Source: Molossus alvarezi
Lineage: Eukaryota > Chordata > Mammalia > Chiroptera > Molossidae
NCBI GenBank assembly: GCA_037176705.1
Contig: CM073885.1
Coordinates: forward strand, 165,096,290 to 165,160,289
Reading direction: 5' to 3'
DNA: 64,000 nucleotides
The translations under genes were made by a program, and so were the position numbers. The first letter of the stretch is position 1; every line of letters starts with the position of its first letter. The notes under the pieces were generated by a model that had not been told where the DNA came from, made no database searches, and worked only from the letters and a program-made list of their open reading frames with translations. Below are positions 11,870 through 23,780 of this stretch, one piece after another.

Positions 11870-13598
11870 AAAATACTGTGTGCAGCATACTGATTTCAGC
11901 ATGAAAACCTTTATAATCAGATTCTACAAAGTACCTCCATGGCACCTTCTCTAATCCCTAGAGCCAGTCATAATCCATTTTTCTTTGAAATGCCTCAGCT
12001 CTTGTGCTTCTGGGTGAGAAGGCTCACATTCTGTTGCATTCTAGTTAAAGGCACATATGTCCTCTGTCCCTTCCTAACTATGCGTTTCCTTGGAGCCCCT
12101 ACCGCCTCTGCATCCCCCCAGGGCATCCTCAGTGAATAGACACAATGGCTTCCCCACAGCTATATTTATTTCAATGGGACTTGATCTGCCTGTGACTTGA
12201 GCTCTGCGGAGTGAGATGCCTATTAGGGTCTTACAGTCCTAAATTCCAGCATGCTCCTTTTAGGCAGCAAAGGGTCCCGATCCTGTGTGGCCATTCTGTG
12301 CAGCAGGGACCAGGGTCATAGTACATCTCAGATTTATAAATCTTGGCATGTCTCATTCTGAGTTCTCAAAATTGGCTGTTCAATAGACATACCTGCTTGT
12401 GAGACTTGGGGGGAAGCCAGCAGAGATGTAAAAAGAAACTCGGAAGTTCATTATATAACTTACTCTAAACCCAAGCATTTTAAGCCAAGGAATAAAGAGG
12501 AGATTTATTTTTCAGGCTCACTTCAGCCTTCTTTTCATTTTCTTAATACTGCTGCTTCAAATGTGTATATTTATTATCAAGTTTCTAATATTCTAGATAG
12601 TTGGCAGATGCCATAATGAGGGAGCAAAAATAAGAAAAAGAATAAAGCAACATAAAAAGAACCGGTAACAACAACCAAAGCTGGTGGCCTCTGACCTCAG
12701 GCCCCACCGTCTGATGCAGGAGGTGGAGTTGGGGGGGGGAGGTTCATGTTGCAATCTGTTTACTGCTCAGCTACTGCTTCACTTAGGGTGTTGATCTCAG
12801 CGTCACTTTTATTAAATTCAGTGTACGCATTCCAATTCAAAACTAACTGATACAGAAATAAACATACTGTTCCCAAGCTGAGGCATAATAAGCAAGAACA
12901 CACTCTACTGTTTTCCACTCCAAAAGGCTCATTCTTCACTTCGAATTGTAGTTCAGTGACCAAACCTTTAATTATTTCATTTTTATCCAACACAACATAA
13001 GGTAAGATTTCTCTATAACTGTAATTGCTCCAAGCCTGATGGTTCTTCTGAAATATGAGCCAGTGACATTTGGAGGAAACATATTTTAGATTCTATTCAA
13101 GGTCATTAGCAGTATAGTAGTTTTGTCTCCCTGCTCAGCAAGGTTAAGAAACCTGACATTTTCACATGACTTTGAGGGGATTTTTTTCCTTCCTTCCTGA
13201 TGGGATTACCTCATTGAAGGGGGGCCCCTGAATCCCAGTTGTTCTTAAATAACACATTGTGAACGGGGCGGGGACAGGAGTAAAAAGGGCTCGGGTTTGG
13301 AAGAGCATGGAAAAAAGACAATTAGTTTCTTTTCACCTTTGGAAAGGAGAAAATGATACATTAAAATAAATGTCAAACAGACACTGATGAAAACACTTAT
13401 TAATTAGTATAAAACAAGACCCCTATACCAAAAAAATGCCATGCCCCCAATTTTAAGTCCTTCTAAAGTTTACACTTAATTAAATCGAGTTTTTTGTTTG
13501 AATCCACACAGATGGCTAACGTCACCGCTACAATTCATTCCCCTGTAAATTGACCACACAAAACAGGAACAGTCATTTTTCAAAGTATACAAATACTG

Positions 13599-13612
13599 GT
13601 TACCATGGCAAC
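13599..13612. promoter_or_regulatory. RFX X-box-like palindrome
   Basis: GTTACCATGGCAAC is a perfect match to the symmetrical RFX site (GTNRCC then RGYAAC). It lies in the 26 kb CUBN intron. Occupancy cannot be judged from sequence. Confidence 0.5.
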
Positions 13613-14452
13613 CCGTTGGAGCCCTCTGATTCTGTTTTCAGAGCAAAATGTTAACCACAGGACATTCCAGCTGTGACTCATTGCAACTACTGGCAAGCAC
13701 TGGGCCTGCTCAGGGTATGATTTCCCCTGCTTTTGGAAAGCCTGAAGATCTAAGAGGTCTGAACAAATATTTGAGGTTGGAATTTAATCCATATAAAGTC
13801 AACTAGAAATTAAGGAGAGAAAGAGTGAGGTTTTCACTTTGAATATGCATATCTAATTTGTAGAACCGTGTTTACAGGTATTTTTTTTTTTTAATACCTG
13901 AAATGATGCTTTTATTTTCAAATTAGGCATTAAATGTATCTTCTACTGTGGACATGTGTTTCTACAAAACCTCTTTTGTAGACTGTTTTCAGTTATTCCC
14001 TTAAGGAGACTATTCATTTAGGACTTTTGTGGTTTGGGTCTTACCCCCACACTGATATATCTCAACCACTCATAGGACATTCAAAGAGGAAGGAAATCTC
14101 TTGCCTAGCCACATTTACCAATTTCTATCTACTTCCTTTGATAATTTGACACATGCATAGGTTATCAGACTGTGAATGACTTCAGACTCCAGTTGCAATA
14201 TGAAATGATTTGTGGATTCCTACTAAATATTGAGGTGGAAGATATAAAGCCAAAATGCACAACTGACAGAAAAAGTATCCTACAAGTTTTGTAAGATTAA
14301 GGGTTTGTAGGTGCTTTAGGAGTCATTGGAACTCAAGTCTGGAGGAATGCAGAGATAGCTAAATGTGCACCTCAGCCTGTCCCCTCAGTGGGGATCAAGT
14401 ATATAAACTGTAAGTGCTCTCAGAACAGAAATGTGCTTTGTAAGTGCCTCTT

Positions 14453-14492
14453 TGCTGCTGCTGCTGCTGCTACTGCTGCTCTGTGTGTGTGT
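14453..14492. repeat. (CTG)n and (TG)n microsatellite
   Basis: GCTGCTGCTGCTGCTGCTAC followed by TGCTGCT and TGTGTGTGTG. Short, intronic. Confidence 0.9.
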
Positions 14493-14639
14493 CAGGAAGG
14501 AATAAAATCATAACTGACTGTCTGATATGTATGAGCTTGGGATATATGGACTAACTTCTAAACCCATTTTAGAAACAGTAACAACTAAAACTCAGCGTTT
14601 TGTATTTTAGATTGGCATCTAATACAGGCTTTTTGTTTT

Positions 14640-14849
14640 TAAATATGTTTTTATTTTTTTTTTGGAGCAAGAGAAGAAGGGAGAGATAGAAACATTGATG
14701 TGAGAGAGAAACATTGATTGGCTGCCTCCTGCACAGCCCCTACTAGGGATTGAGCCCGAAACCCCGCATGTGTCCTGACCCGGAATTAAACTGGGACCTC
14801 TCAGTCCACATGGGATGACCCTCAATCCACTGAGCCACATCAGCTGAAC
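14640..14849 (-). mobile_element. VES SINE
   Basis: TTTATTTTTTTTTTGGAGCA tail side, AACATTGATTGGCTGCCTCC body, ACTGAGCCACATCAGCTGAA head. Diverged. Confidence 0.85.
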
Positions 14850-15289
14850 AAATAATTCAGACTTTTTAAAACTATAGTTTTTCTTATTTACTTGAAAATT
14901 TTCTAAAAGAAAATTCTTTCTTATAGTGGAATACTAATTTTATGAAATAAATACAGTCCACGTTGATAAATCAGGAGTTTCTTTGGGATTAAAATATGAA
15001 GATGCTTCTAAAAAAAAAAAAAATGTTCTATTTTCCGTTGCAATCTTTAAAAACTCCCAAAACTTCATCCTTCAGCATTTAATATGTAATTGAAATAATT
15101 CATCTGCCATGAGGGAGAAACCCAGGTATACTAGAGAACCCCCTAATAATTGTAGAGAACAAAAAATCCTAGTCAAAGTAAGAAAGACAGTGATATTTCG
15201 GAGAACTATACTTCACAGTTTCATATGGTAGTTTACTGAAGTCAGTGTCACTAACAGAATTCAACTGGAAGCAGGAAAGAATTTACTGT

Positions 15290-15400
15290 AGGAACACAGT
15301 AGGGTATATTCAATGTGGTCAGTGTCAGGGTCTAGGTTCAAGTCCAGTCCAGCTCTAGGATATTATACTGTGAAAGTTACTTAACTTCTTTAGTGAAAAG
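15290..15400 (+). mobile_element. MIR fragment
   Basis: GGTCTAGGTTCAAGTCCAG and TGAAAGTTACTTAACTTCTT follow the MIR core order. Confidence 0.5.
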
Positions 15401-15613
15401 GTTTTTGTTTTGTTTTTTATACATTTGGCACAGTGATGGTTCTTATCTATGAGGATGTTTTAAACAGCAAATGAGACAAATCATGTAGTAGGTTAAGTGT
15501 GAGGTCCAGCCTGTGGAATAGGCTCAAAATGTTCTTCTAACTCTTAGTCGAAGGCAAAGGGGACCAGCATTGCTTCCAAAGAAACCACTCCAGAAATAGC
15601 TTTGAGAAAGAAA

Positions 15614-15621
<8 letters not shown>

Positions 15622-15668
<47 letters not shown>
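15622..15668. repeat. (AT)n microsatellite
   Basis: About 23 TA units after a poly-A run, ending in GTATATATGG. Confidence 0.95.
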
Positions 15669-15669
<1 letters not shown>

Positions 15670-16789
15670 GGTGGCTCTAGAGAACTTGAGCTGACTTATG
15701 TACCCCATTTCACAGAAATCATCCTTGACCGACAAGACAGGGCAGCAACAGACCAATGAATCCCTTGTGAGAGCTGGACAACCATTACTTGCAACACGTT
15801 GCTAAGACAACCAGCGCTTGTGGAGACTGAGTGCAGTCCCCCTGTGTGGTGTGGGGCGCATAGCCCTATACAGATTGTACTGGAGAAAATGCATCAGGGT
15901 GGAGGGAGCTGGTGGGCCACGAAGACAGTGCTAGGAAATCTGTCAGGGCTGCCGCGTGGTGGACCGGGAGAGACAACTGGGAGGGGAAGGGGCTCCTCGT
16001 GTGTCTTTCCCCGTTGCAGCCCCTCTGCCCTCTGTCCCGCCAGCCCACAGCTCTGGCGGCTTAGCCACTGGAAATCGGTGGGTTCTTAGAGCGCCTCTTC
16101 AGATTTCCCCACCCCGAAAAACAACTGTAACAGGATCCAATGGGAACTGCCTCCTTAGAGTAGGTATTAAGAATGCTGTTGCTAAAGTTTGCTCACAAAT
16201 CTCCCAGATAAACTTGGAACTTCTGGAGTTTACTTTAAAGTTGGAGGGCTTTGAACTCTTCCGGTGACACACAAGCTTCACAGAGTAGGGTAACAGCTCC
16301 CATGGGGATGAGGAAAGCCCTGGGGGTAAAAACTAATCAAATTGTGGAGCATAAGTGGCACAGGTGTTGGAAGAGGAGGGCTAATAAGCAGTGCATGGTG
16401 GACTCGAGATGGCTCCGTGAAGGCCCCGGAAGGAGAAGTCGCCTCCACTCTGTGGTGGACAGATAGACAGACGTGAGCAGAGCAAAGACAACAGGCCGGG
16501 TGCGGAGGGCCACCAGGACAGAAAGCCCGGTGCCTAGCAACGATCAAACCTGGGAAAACAAGGACCTCGCCCCCAGGGTGATCTTTCCTCCCCTGGCATG
16601 TTGCTGGTCATTTGATAGACCCCCTTAGAGGAGGCAAAAGGGGCCAGAGAAAAGCCTCATGAACTCCCATACAAGCCCTTGCATGACCAGTCCCTTAAGC
16701 ATTAAGCCCTCAGGACAGTGAGGTTCTGACCTGCATCGGATGATCCTGGAAGCAGAGCCTTCCGTCTGCTGACCACAGAGACAGAGTTT

Positions 16790-17285
16790 GGGTCAAACTA
16801 GAGATGACATCTAGGCCTCAGCTTTGTTTCAGCTCCAGGTCCAGAAAATATAGCAGGGCCAGGCAGCGCAGCGCCATGGCCGACATCAGGACCAGCTGCC
16901 GTGACCAACAACCCCCTGCCCGGTTCCAGCCAGTTAGTGTCGCCTCCGTCCTGAAAGGACACACCTGGAGAGCTTATGAATATTCTACTGAGGTCCTCCC
17001 CGCCCACACCGCCCCTAAAATCCCTGCCTTTAAAACCCCGAAGTCAAAGAACCCAGGGCGCCCTCGGCTCTCTGAGCACACCCGTCCAATCTTCTCTCCC
17101 AGTGTACTTTTCTTTCTTTCTTCTAAGCTTTGAGGGCCTTCTTTTGTCTCCAACTTGTTTCCTGAGTCCACTTCCAACTGGCTCACTTTTCCTACCTCTG
17201 AGACTTTGTAAATAAACTTTTGCTACGATTTGAGTTCCTTGGCTCTAAATTATTCTCCTAGCCAAACTCAAGAACCGAGGTTGCT
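16790..17285 (+). mobile_element. LTR-like sequence, ERV class I type
   Basis: The stretch has a CTTTAAAACCCC box near 17030, a TCTCTCCCAGTGTACTTTTC region and an AATAAACTTTTGCTACGATT polyadenylation-type end followed by GAGTTCCTTGGCTC, resembling the R/U5 part of gammaretrovirus-like LTRs. No retroviral genes adjoin it and I could not define both ends or a TSD. The call is tentative. Confidence 0.4.
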
Positions 17286-18417
17286 GAACCGAAGTCCAAA
17301 CACCGGTAACTGCTTCCGTGTTGCCAACAATTAGCCACGTGGCCAGGCACGGAGCTCTCTGCGGCCCAGGCTGCGTCCTCCCCCAGGCACAGGAAAAGCC
17401 CTGCCTGCTGCCTGGGCTGGCAGGGTGGGGCAGGAAATGTGCAACGCGATCTAAAGTTAACCGATTACTCACGGCGCTGGGCACTGCATGACAACGTGCA
17501 GCCCGTCGAAAGACCACATTCGGAGTGACTCTGTGTCACTCCGAGTGAGAGGTCCGTGGCAAATATAGACCATATCGTCTCCTTTCCAGGCAGTGGCTGG
17601 TTGCCGTCTGCACTTAATTGTGCATTGGCATTTTTATTTCTGCTTTCTCCATATTAGTCATTTTGGAAGCCACAGAGGCTGATTTGAGGTTTTTTTTGTG
17701 GGGGTTTTTTTCTTTTTTCATTTTTAAAATCATTGTCTGATCATGATTGTATGCAAAGATGTAACTACAAAGATGTCTATGTCAGCATTGTTCAAAACAG
17801 TAAATATTTGGAAAGATCCTAAATGCTCTCCGACAAGAATTGGTGGCTGCTCTGTGATGCTGGAAGATGCAGTGTTGTCAGCCATGTGCTGTGGTGAGTG
17901 ACACACAGAACATTCACCAGCTCTTGTGCGTGGAAAAGAGTCATGATTTGATCATATGTACAGGATGATCCCCTCTGAATAGTAAAATAAAGTAAATATA
18001 TAGGGAGAGACCACAGGAAAGAAATATGACCAAATGTTATTAGTAGTGATGTAATTTGGGTTATTTTGATTTTATCTAGGCTTTTCTGTATTTTCCAAAT
18101 TTTCAGCAATGACAATATGTGCATTCCTGTGTGATCAGATAAGCCTATTTTTAAAGCATTATCTTTGGGGACCAATTGACATAGCAATGTACATATGACT
18201 GGTAATGTTCTTTCAATCTCAAAATGTCATACCCTTTTAGGATCTCAATACCCTGCTGGTCTAATAAAAATATTATTGTGTCTATCTCGATAGTCTTTTA
18301 TATGTATCTCGAGATTAAGCATGAAAGTGAGTCCATTAAAATGTTGTTATATTATTATATAAGGCAATCTCCTCCAGCATTAATTTAAAACCATCCTTTG
18401 TCCCTAGTGTATTCTTT

Positions 18418-18674
18418 TTTTTTTTTTTTTTTTATCCTCACCCGAGGACATTTTTCCATTTTTTGTTCAGGTAGAGTGGGAGGGAGAGAGAGGAACAGTG
18501 AGAGAGAGAGAGAAACATCGACGTGAAAGGAACACATCGAGTGGCTGCCACCCGCACAACCAACCAGGGCCGGGGACAAACTGCAACCGAGGTACGCGCC
18601 CTTAGCGGGAACCGAACCCGGGTCTCTCAGGACCGCAGGCCGACGCTCTAACCGCTGAGCCAAACCGGCCAGGG
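18418..18674 (-). mobile_element. VES SINE, young-looking
   Basis: ATCCTCACCCGAGGACATTT tail side, GAACCGAACCCGGGTCTCTC B-box and GCCAAACCGGCCAGGG head. Perfect 16-bp TSD CCCTAGTGTATTCTTT at 18402-18417 and 18675-18690. Confidence 0.95.
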
Positions 18675-19180
18675 CCCTAGTGTATTCTTTGTAGAGTAAC
18701 TAGGTATTTTATTATTAATTAGACTAATTCTTTATTAAAAAAGAATTTCTTCAGCTGTTCAGGGACTAAAGGCTTCTTATCAACCTAAGTTGTGATAGTC
18801 ACTGACAGAGCACTAAATGCCTAATTCCCTCCCTAGCAGTAAGTGAGATGCTTTGAAAGCCAAGCACACGCTCCCCTGTGTACGTGAACATTTAATTCCG
18901 TGGACCGCAGCCTCCCGTCTGCCAACTGGACCGCTACAGTGAAACTCTGAACATTTAAAAAAAAATGATTCTGCCTCCTAAAAGCCTCGCCATCTGCGAC
19001 AGACGGGCTCAGAACCTGGGAGGAATCTGGTTCATGGAACAATTGTAAAACCCCAGATCCCTGAGCTGGAAGGACCTAGCACACAGCCAGGCAGGCTCTC
19101 CCCAGCTCGGGGAGAATGAGAAAGAAAGCCTGCTAAATAGTGCATATGAGAACGGGAGGTAGCGGTGGCATTTAAAGAAA

Positions 19181-20090
19181 CAACTGGGTCAAATGGCAGT
19201 TCAATTTTTAATTTTTTGAGGTAACACCATATTGTTTTCCATAGTGGCTGCACCAGTCTGCATTCCCACCAGCAGTGCACTAGAGTCCCCTTTTCTCCAC
19301 ACCCTCGCCAACACTTGTTCTTTGGTGATTTGTTGATGGCAGCCATTCTGACAGGTGTGAGGTGATACCTCATTGTTGTTTTAATTTGCATCTCTCTGAT
19401 GATTAGTGATGTTGAGCATTTCTTCATATGTCTCTTAGCCATTTGTATGTCCTATTTGGAGAAGTGTCTATTTAGTTCCTCTGCCCATTTTTAAATTGGG
19501 TATTGAATTTCCATTAGACCCAGTGATCCCACTTCTAGGAATATACCCTAAGAAGCCTGAAACAGTGATCAGAAAGAATATATGCACCCCCATGTTTGTA
19601 GCAGCACTATTTACAAAAGCTAAGATCTGGAAACAGCCCAAGTGTCCATCAGTAGACGAATGGATAAAAAAGCTGTGGTACATGTACACAATGGAGTACT
19701 ATGCAGCTGTAAGAAAGAAAGATCTCTTATCTTTTGAGACGACATGGAGGGACCTGGAAAGTGTCATCCTAAGCGAAACAGGCCAAACAGAGAAAGACAA
19801 GTATCATCTGATCTCACTTATCTGTGGAATATAATGAACATAACAGTCTGAGGAATGGGGTAATCCCAGAGATGTGGAAATGGGGTACAGACTGACAATC
19901 CCCAGGAGAGGGGGTTGGGGGGAGAGATAAACCACAGAACTTATAAGCATGTATGCATGAACAATGGACATGGACAACAAAGCTGGGGACAAAGTGGGGA
20001 GGGAGAGAGAGGGGGGAATGAATCAGTGGGGGGAAAAGGAGAAACATCTGTAACAAAAATTAATTAATTAATTTAAAAAAATAAACAAAT
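19181..20090 (+). mobile_element. 5'-inverted (twin-primed) L1 3' end
   Basis: The right part, about 19498-20090, is plus-strand L1: the ORF2 C-terminus (DPVIPLLGIYPKK, MFVAALFTKAK, MYTMEYYAAV, ending LICGI) and a 3' UTR with an A-rich tail. The left part, 19181-19497, encodes the preceding ORF2 segment on the minus strand ([43 protein letters not shown]). Opposite orientation with the 5' piece inverted is the twin-priming signature. A VES is inserted in its A tail. Confidence 0.9.
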
Positions 20091-20335
20091 AGCCCTGGCT
20101 GGTTTGGCTCAGTGGTTGGAGTGTCGGCCTGCGGTCCGGAGAGACCCGGGTTCGGTTCCCGCTAAGGGCATGTACCTTGGTTGCAGTTTGTCCCCGGCCC
20201 TGGTTGGGTCGTGAGGGTGGCAACCACTCGATGTGTCACTTTCACGTTGATGTTTCTCTCTCTCTCTCTCCCTCCCACTCTATCTGAACAAAATATCGAA
20301 AAATGTCCTCGGGTGAGGATAAAAAAAAACACAAA
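20091..20335 (+). mobile_element. VES SINE in the L1 tail
   Basis: AGCCCTGGCTGGTTTGGCTC head, GGGTTCGGTTCCCGCTAAGG B-box side and GGGTGAGGATAAAAAAAAAC tail, placed directly after the L1 A-rich end. Confidence 0.93.
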
Positions 20336-21239
20336 ATAAATAAAAATAAAACAAAGAAAGCCAACTATCTCACGAAAAAATACTGAGGGGGAAACACACC
20401 AAGTTTCTTCAGAATCTGAGAGCAAAGGCTCTCTTTTGAAGCCTGATGTGTTTGCCTCATTAACTGCAGCAAATTAATGCAGTGGCAGGAGCATTCTTCA
20501 TTGTGAGGGATGGTCAGGAAGGATCAGCATTTCCTTTTGAGAAAAGGGATTTTAATCACACTGATGTACCGCTTTTAATTTTTTGTAATTAAATAACATT
20601 TTACCCGGGCAAGTTTAGAATCTTAAGTTTTTCATAAAATGCTTCTTGTCACATTTAATGACACTACAAAGTATTTGGCTTAATTAACCAATAGATACAC
20701 TTTATTCTAAACTCCTTTTGAATCCAGACCACGCTTAGTGGGATGCTGGACTCAACTCTGGCATAGAGACCTCGACTGAGTGCTTTGGTATCTGCTGTCA
20801 CTGTCGTGCATATTTTTGAATAGCTGCTGCACTCAGAATTGAAATAACTTATCTCTGAATTCTAAGCAAAGTGCCAGGCCTCCTAGAAGCATTCTTTCTG
20901 TGACAGTTCCAGGAAGCATGACTCATCTGCTCAGGAAGTGTTTAAGGAGGTGCGGTGATGATTAAAGGCAGCTCAGACCCATAAATCCCCTCTGTTTCTC
21001 TGCCTTTTCTCCAACTGGCCAGAGGATTTTAACTACCACACTTCTTAGATTCGGACAGAGAATCCTGCGCTTCTAGCTGAGAGGCAAGAAGACCGAAGCC
21101 CTACTTTCAACACACAGGGCCAATCTGTGCGGATCACAGCTGGGGAGGCTGTTTGGGAAACAGCTCTTCACTTACTGCAAAATGTTTCAGGGAGCAAACA
21201 TTAACCCATAAAATTATGCTTATGTTGAAGTAACAATAA

Positions 21240-21390
21240 GCAATATTTGTTAGCACTTAGTAAATGATATTTATTAGCTGAGTGTTATTATAAGCCCTTC
21301 ATTTGTATTGCCTAATTTTTAAAATTCCTAGCAGCTCTACAATGCAGGTAGTCTCACTATCCCCATTTTAGAATTCTGGAAATAGTTTAG
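21240..21390 (-). mobile_element. MIR fragment
   Basis: The reverse-strand MIR pattern is present: AATATTTGTTAGCACTTAG, TATTATAAGCCCTTCATTTG and CTCACTATCCCCATTTTAGA. Confidence 0.6.
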
Positions 21391-21761
21391 TAATTCAACA
21401 TTTTAAAAGGTATCAATTCCTCATGAAGATTTTCTTGTTTTCTTCATTCATAATTATTTTTTAAAGTAAGAATTGTTAAAGTCAAGGATATAATGAAGTT
21501 CTTATTCTCTCTAATAATAGAGAATAACAAAAATATTTTTGAAGTTACAGTGATAGTACCCAAAACTCCTGTTAGTCAATGGAATCAACATATTTTTTTA
21601 TTATATTTCTTAATAGAGCTTTTAGTGCAATAAGTGGACTAAAATGTTGGCTTTATCATTTATCTCGTGTCCTTTGTGAGAAGTGTCAAACAGATTAATG
21701 AAGCAGGCTGCAGACAGAAAGCAAGAGGAAAATTAAGTTTCCTAAGAAATAAACCATTAGT

Positions 21762-22014
21762 GCCCTGGCCGGTTTGGCTCAGCGGTTAGAGCGTCCACCT
21801 GCGGTCCGGAGGACCCGGGTTCGGTTCCCGCTAAGGGCATGTACCTCGGTTGCAGTTTGTCCCCGGCCCTGGTTGGTCGTGCGGGTGGCAGCCACTCGAT
21901 GTGTCCCTTTCACATCGATGTTTCCCTCTCTCTCTCTTCCTCACTCTCCCTCCCACACTGTCTGTACAAAAAATGGAAAAATGTCCTCAGATGAGGATTA
22001 AAAAAAAAAAAAGA
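21762..22014 (+). mobile_element. VES SINE, young-looking
   Basis: GCCCTGGCCGGTTTGGCTCA head and complete body with poly-A. Perfect 18-bp TSD AAGAAATAAACCATTAGT at 21744-21761 and 22015-22032. Confidence 0.95.
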
Positions 22015-22099
22015 AAGAAATAAACCATTAGTCATATCTCAGCCTAAAAAAATGAATGCTCTTCATCTGTGACTTTCTCTGTACCTAACTGAGGTGTTT

Positions 22100-22400
22100 T
22101 TCTTACATTCGGATTGGTACAAATAATGACAGCAAATGTTTATGTAAGTGCTTAATATGTGCCCAGCTTTATTCTCTGTGTGTGTGTGTGTGTGTGTGTG
22201 TAGAGAGAGAGAGACTCATTTATAGTGATCATTCCATTTGTGTGTGTGTGTGTGTGTAGAGAGAGACTCATTTATAGTGATCATTCCATTTTATAGATTG
22301 GGAAAGTGAGGCACCTAGAAGCTAAGTGATTTACTCAAGGTTACCTGGCTATTAAGTGATGAAGTCTGGGTTTAAACCTGGGCATCTTGTTCCATAATCT
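22100..22400 (-). mobile_element. MIR interrupted by an expanded TG/GA tract
   Basis: Minus-strand MIR: GCTTAATATGTGCCCAGCTT on the left, then CATTTTATAGATTGGGAAAG, GTGATTTACTCAAGGTTAC and GGGTTTAAACCTGGGC on the right. Between them lies a tandemly duplicated TG/AGAG segment. Confidence 0.75.
22172..22291. repeat. Tandem duplication of a (TG)n(AG)n segment
   Basis: ACTCATTTATAGTGATCATT and its TAGAGAGA prefix occur at 22201-22239 and again at 22257-22291, each preceded by a TG run. Confidence 0.92.
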
Positions 22401-22409
22401 TCAATCTTT

Positions 22410-22640
22410 TTAAAAAAATATTTTTATTGATTTTTAGAGAGAGAGGTAGGGAGAGGAAGAGAGAGAGACAGAGAAACATCAATGTAAGAACGAAACATTG
22501 GTTGGCTGTTTCCTGCACTCCTCCACCCCTCAGGATCCAGCCCACAACCAGGGCATGCACCCTGACCAGGAATTGAACTGTCAACCTTTTGGTGGACAGG
22601 ACGATGCCCAGCCAACTGAGCCACACAGACCAGGGCAGAG
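22410..22640 (-). mobile_element. VES SINE
   Basis: TTTTTATTGATTTTTAGAGA tail side and GAGCCACACAGACCAGGGC head. TSD TCTTCAATCTT at 22399-22409 and 22641-22651. Confidence 0.92.
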
Positions 22641-23359
22641 TCTTCAATCTTAAGCACTATGCTAGACTGAACAAGTGTGGAGACTACTGAGCAAGATTGT
22701 ACATTCTATTATGTAGCCTGGGCACCTATAGACATTCTCTTACAAGTGAGTGACAGATGAGTTACTAAATCTTTGCTTATTATTAGCATCCCACAGTAGT
22801 CAGCAGATATAAGAGAGCTGGTTTCAGCTGTTTTAGTTCCAGTGAATCCTCCAGAAAGAGACAGACAGAAAGATCCACAACAGAAATAGTGTCTGGAGTT
22901 GCTTCCAACTTTGGTTTTTCTTTAAACCAAAATATTTGGAAACTGAGGTAATTGTTTCTGAGACCTGTGCAGGATCGTGTGACCAGCAGTGAAGTGTGCC
23001 GCAAATACAAATTGTTTGCACTGCACTCATTAGAGAGGATGCAAAGTATTTAAAGGATAAAAGAAATCAAAGTCCTATCCAGCACTGTACACACGGAGGA
23101 AAAGAACTTGAAAGAGAAAGGGAACAAACTCTGGACTGTCGGAGCTAAGAGACCGGCCAGATCAAAGCTCGCCTGGGAGGGGAAGTCAGATCTCACGCGG
23201 GAGGAGCAGCCATCCATCGATAAGTGACAGGTCTGGAGGAATGGAGCCGGCATTTGCAAGAGAGGGAGGCTGTTAGAAGGGTGAGAAGCAATGTCCTGAA
23301 TGTTTGGAGGCAGGATCTCAGTGGCCACAGGAGAGTTGCTCTCTCTGCGGAAGAGTGTG

Positions 23360-23580
23360 GGGGAATAAGAAGCAGCATTTCTTGAGTGCTGAATATTTGC
23401 CAGGTGCGTAGGTTATCTTGCAACAATTTAATAAGTAGGTATAATTGCTCCCTCCGTTTTACACATGAGGAAACTGAGGCAGCAAGAGCTGAAATTCCAT
23501 GCCCAAGGTCACAGCCGGTGTGGAGAACCCAAGCTTTGAACCCAGGTGGGCTCCAGAGCCCTCACTCCGGTTACAAAGAC
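23360..23580 (-). mobile_element. MIR
   Basis: Minus-strand MIR motifs: CATTTCTTGAGTGCTGAATA, ACATGAGGAAACTGAGGCAG, CATGCCCAAGGTCACAGCC and TTTGAACCCAGGTGGGCTCC. Confidence 0.75.
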
Positions 23581-23589
23581 CTGAACATG

Positions 23590-23780
23590 AACTGGGCTCC
23601 ATAACCTCCTGACTGTGTGGTCTTGAGTACTTTACGTATCTGAGCCCCAATTCTCCTGTCTGTTAAATGAGTGTAAAAATATCCAATTACTGGACCATCG
23701 TGAGGATAAGCGATAATATCTATCAAAGTGTCTATAATAGAGCGTAGCCCATACGAGACATTTCTGATTACCATTCTCAA
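23590..23780 (+). mobile_element. MIR
   Basis: Plus-strand MIR motifs (CCTGACTGTGTGGTCTTGAG, CTGTTAAATGAGTGTAAAAA, CGTGAGGATAAGCGATAATA). It lies head-on to the preceding minus-strand MIR. Confidence 0.65.

Noticed and set aside
18385..18663. Recurrent open frames such as MAQRLERRPAVLRDPGSVPA, also at 30016-30210 and 49614-49841, as a gene family
   Set aside because: They are translations of VES SINE heads.
19032..19834. Two opposite-strand frames with reverse-transcriptase C-terminal motifs as host genes
   Set aside because: They are the two halves of one 5'-inverted L1 ORF2 end.
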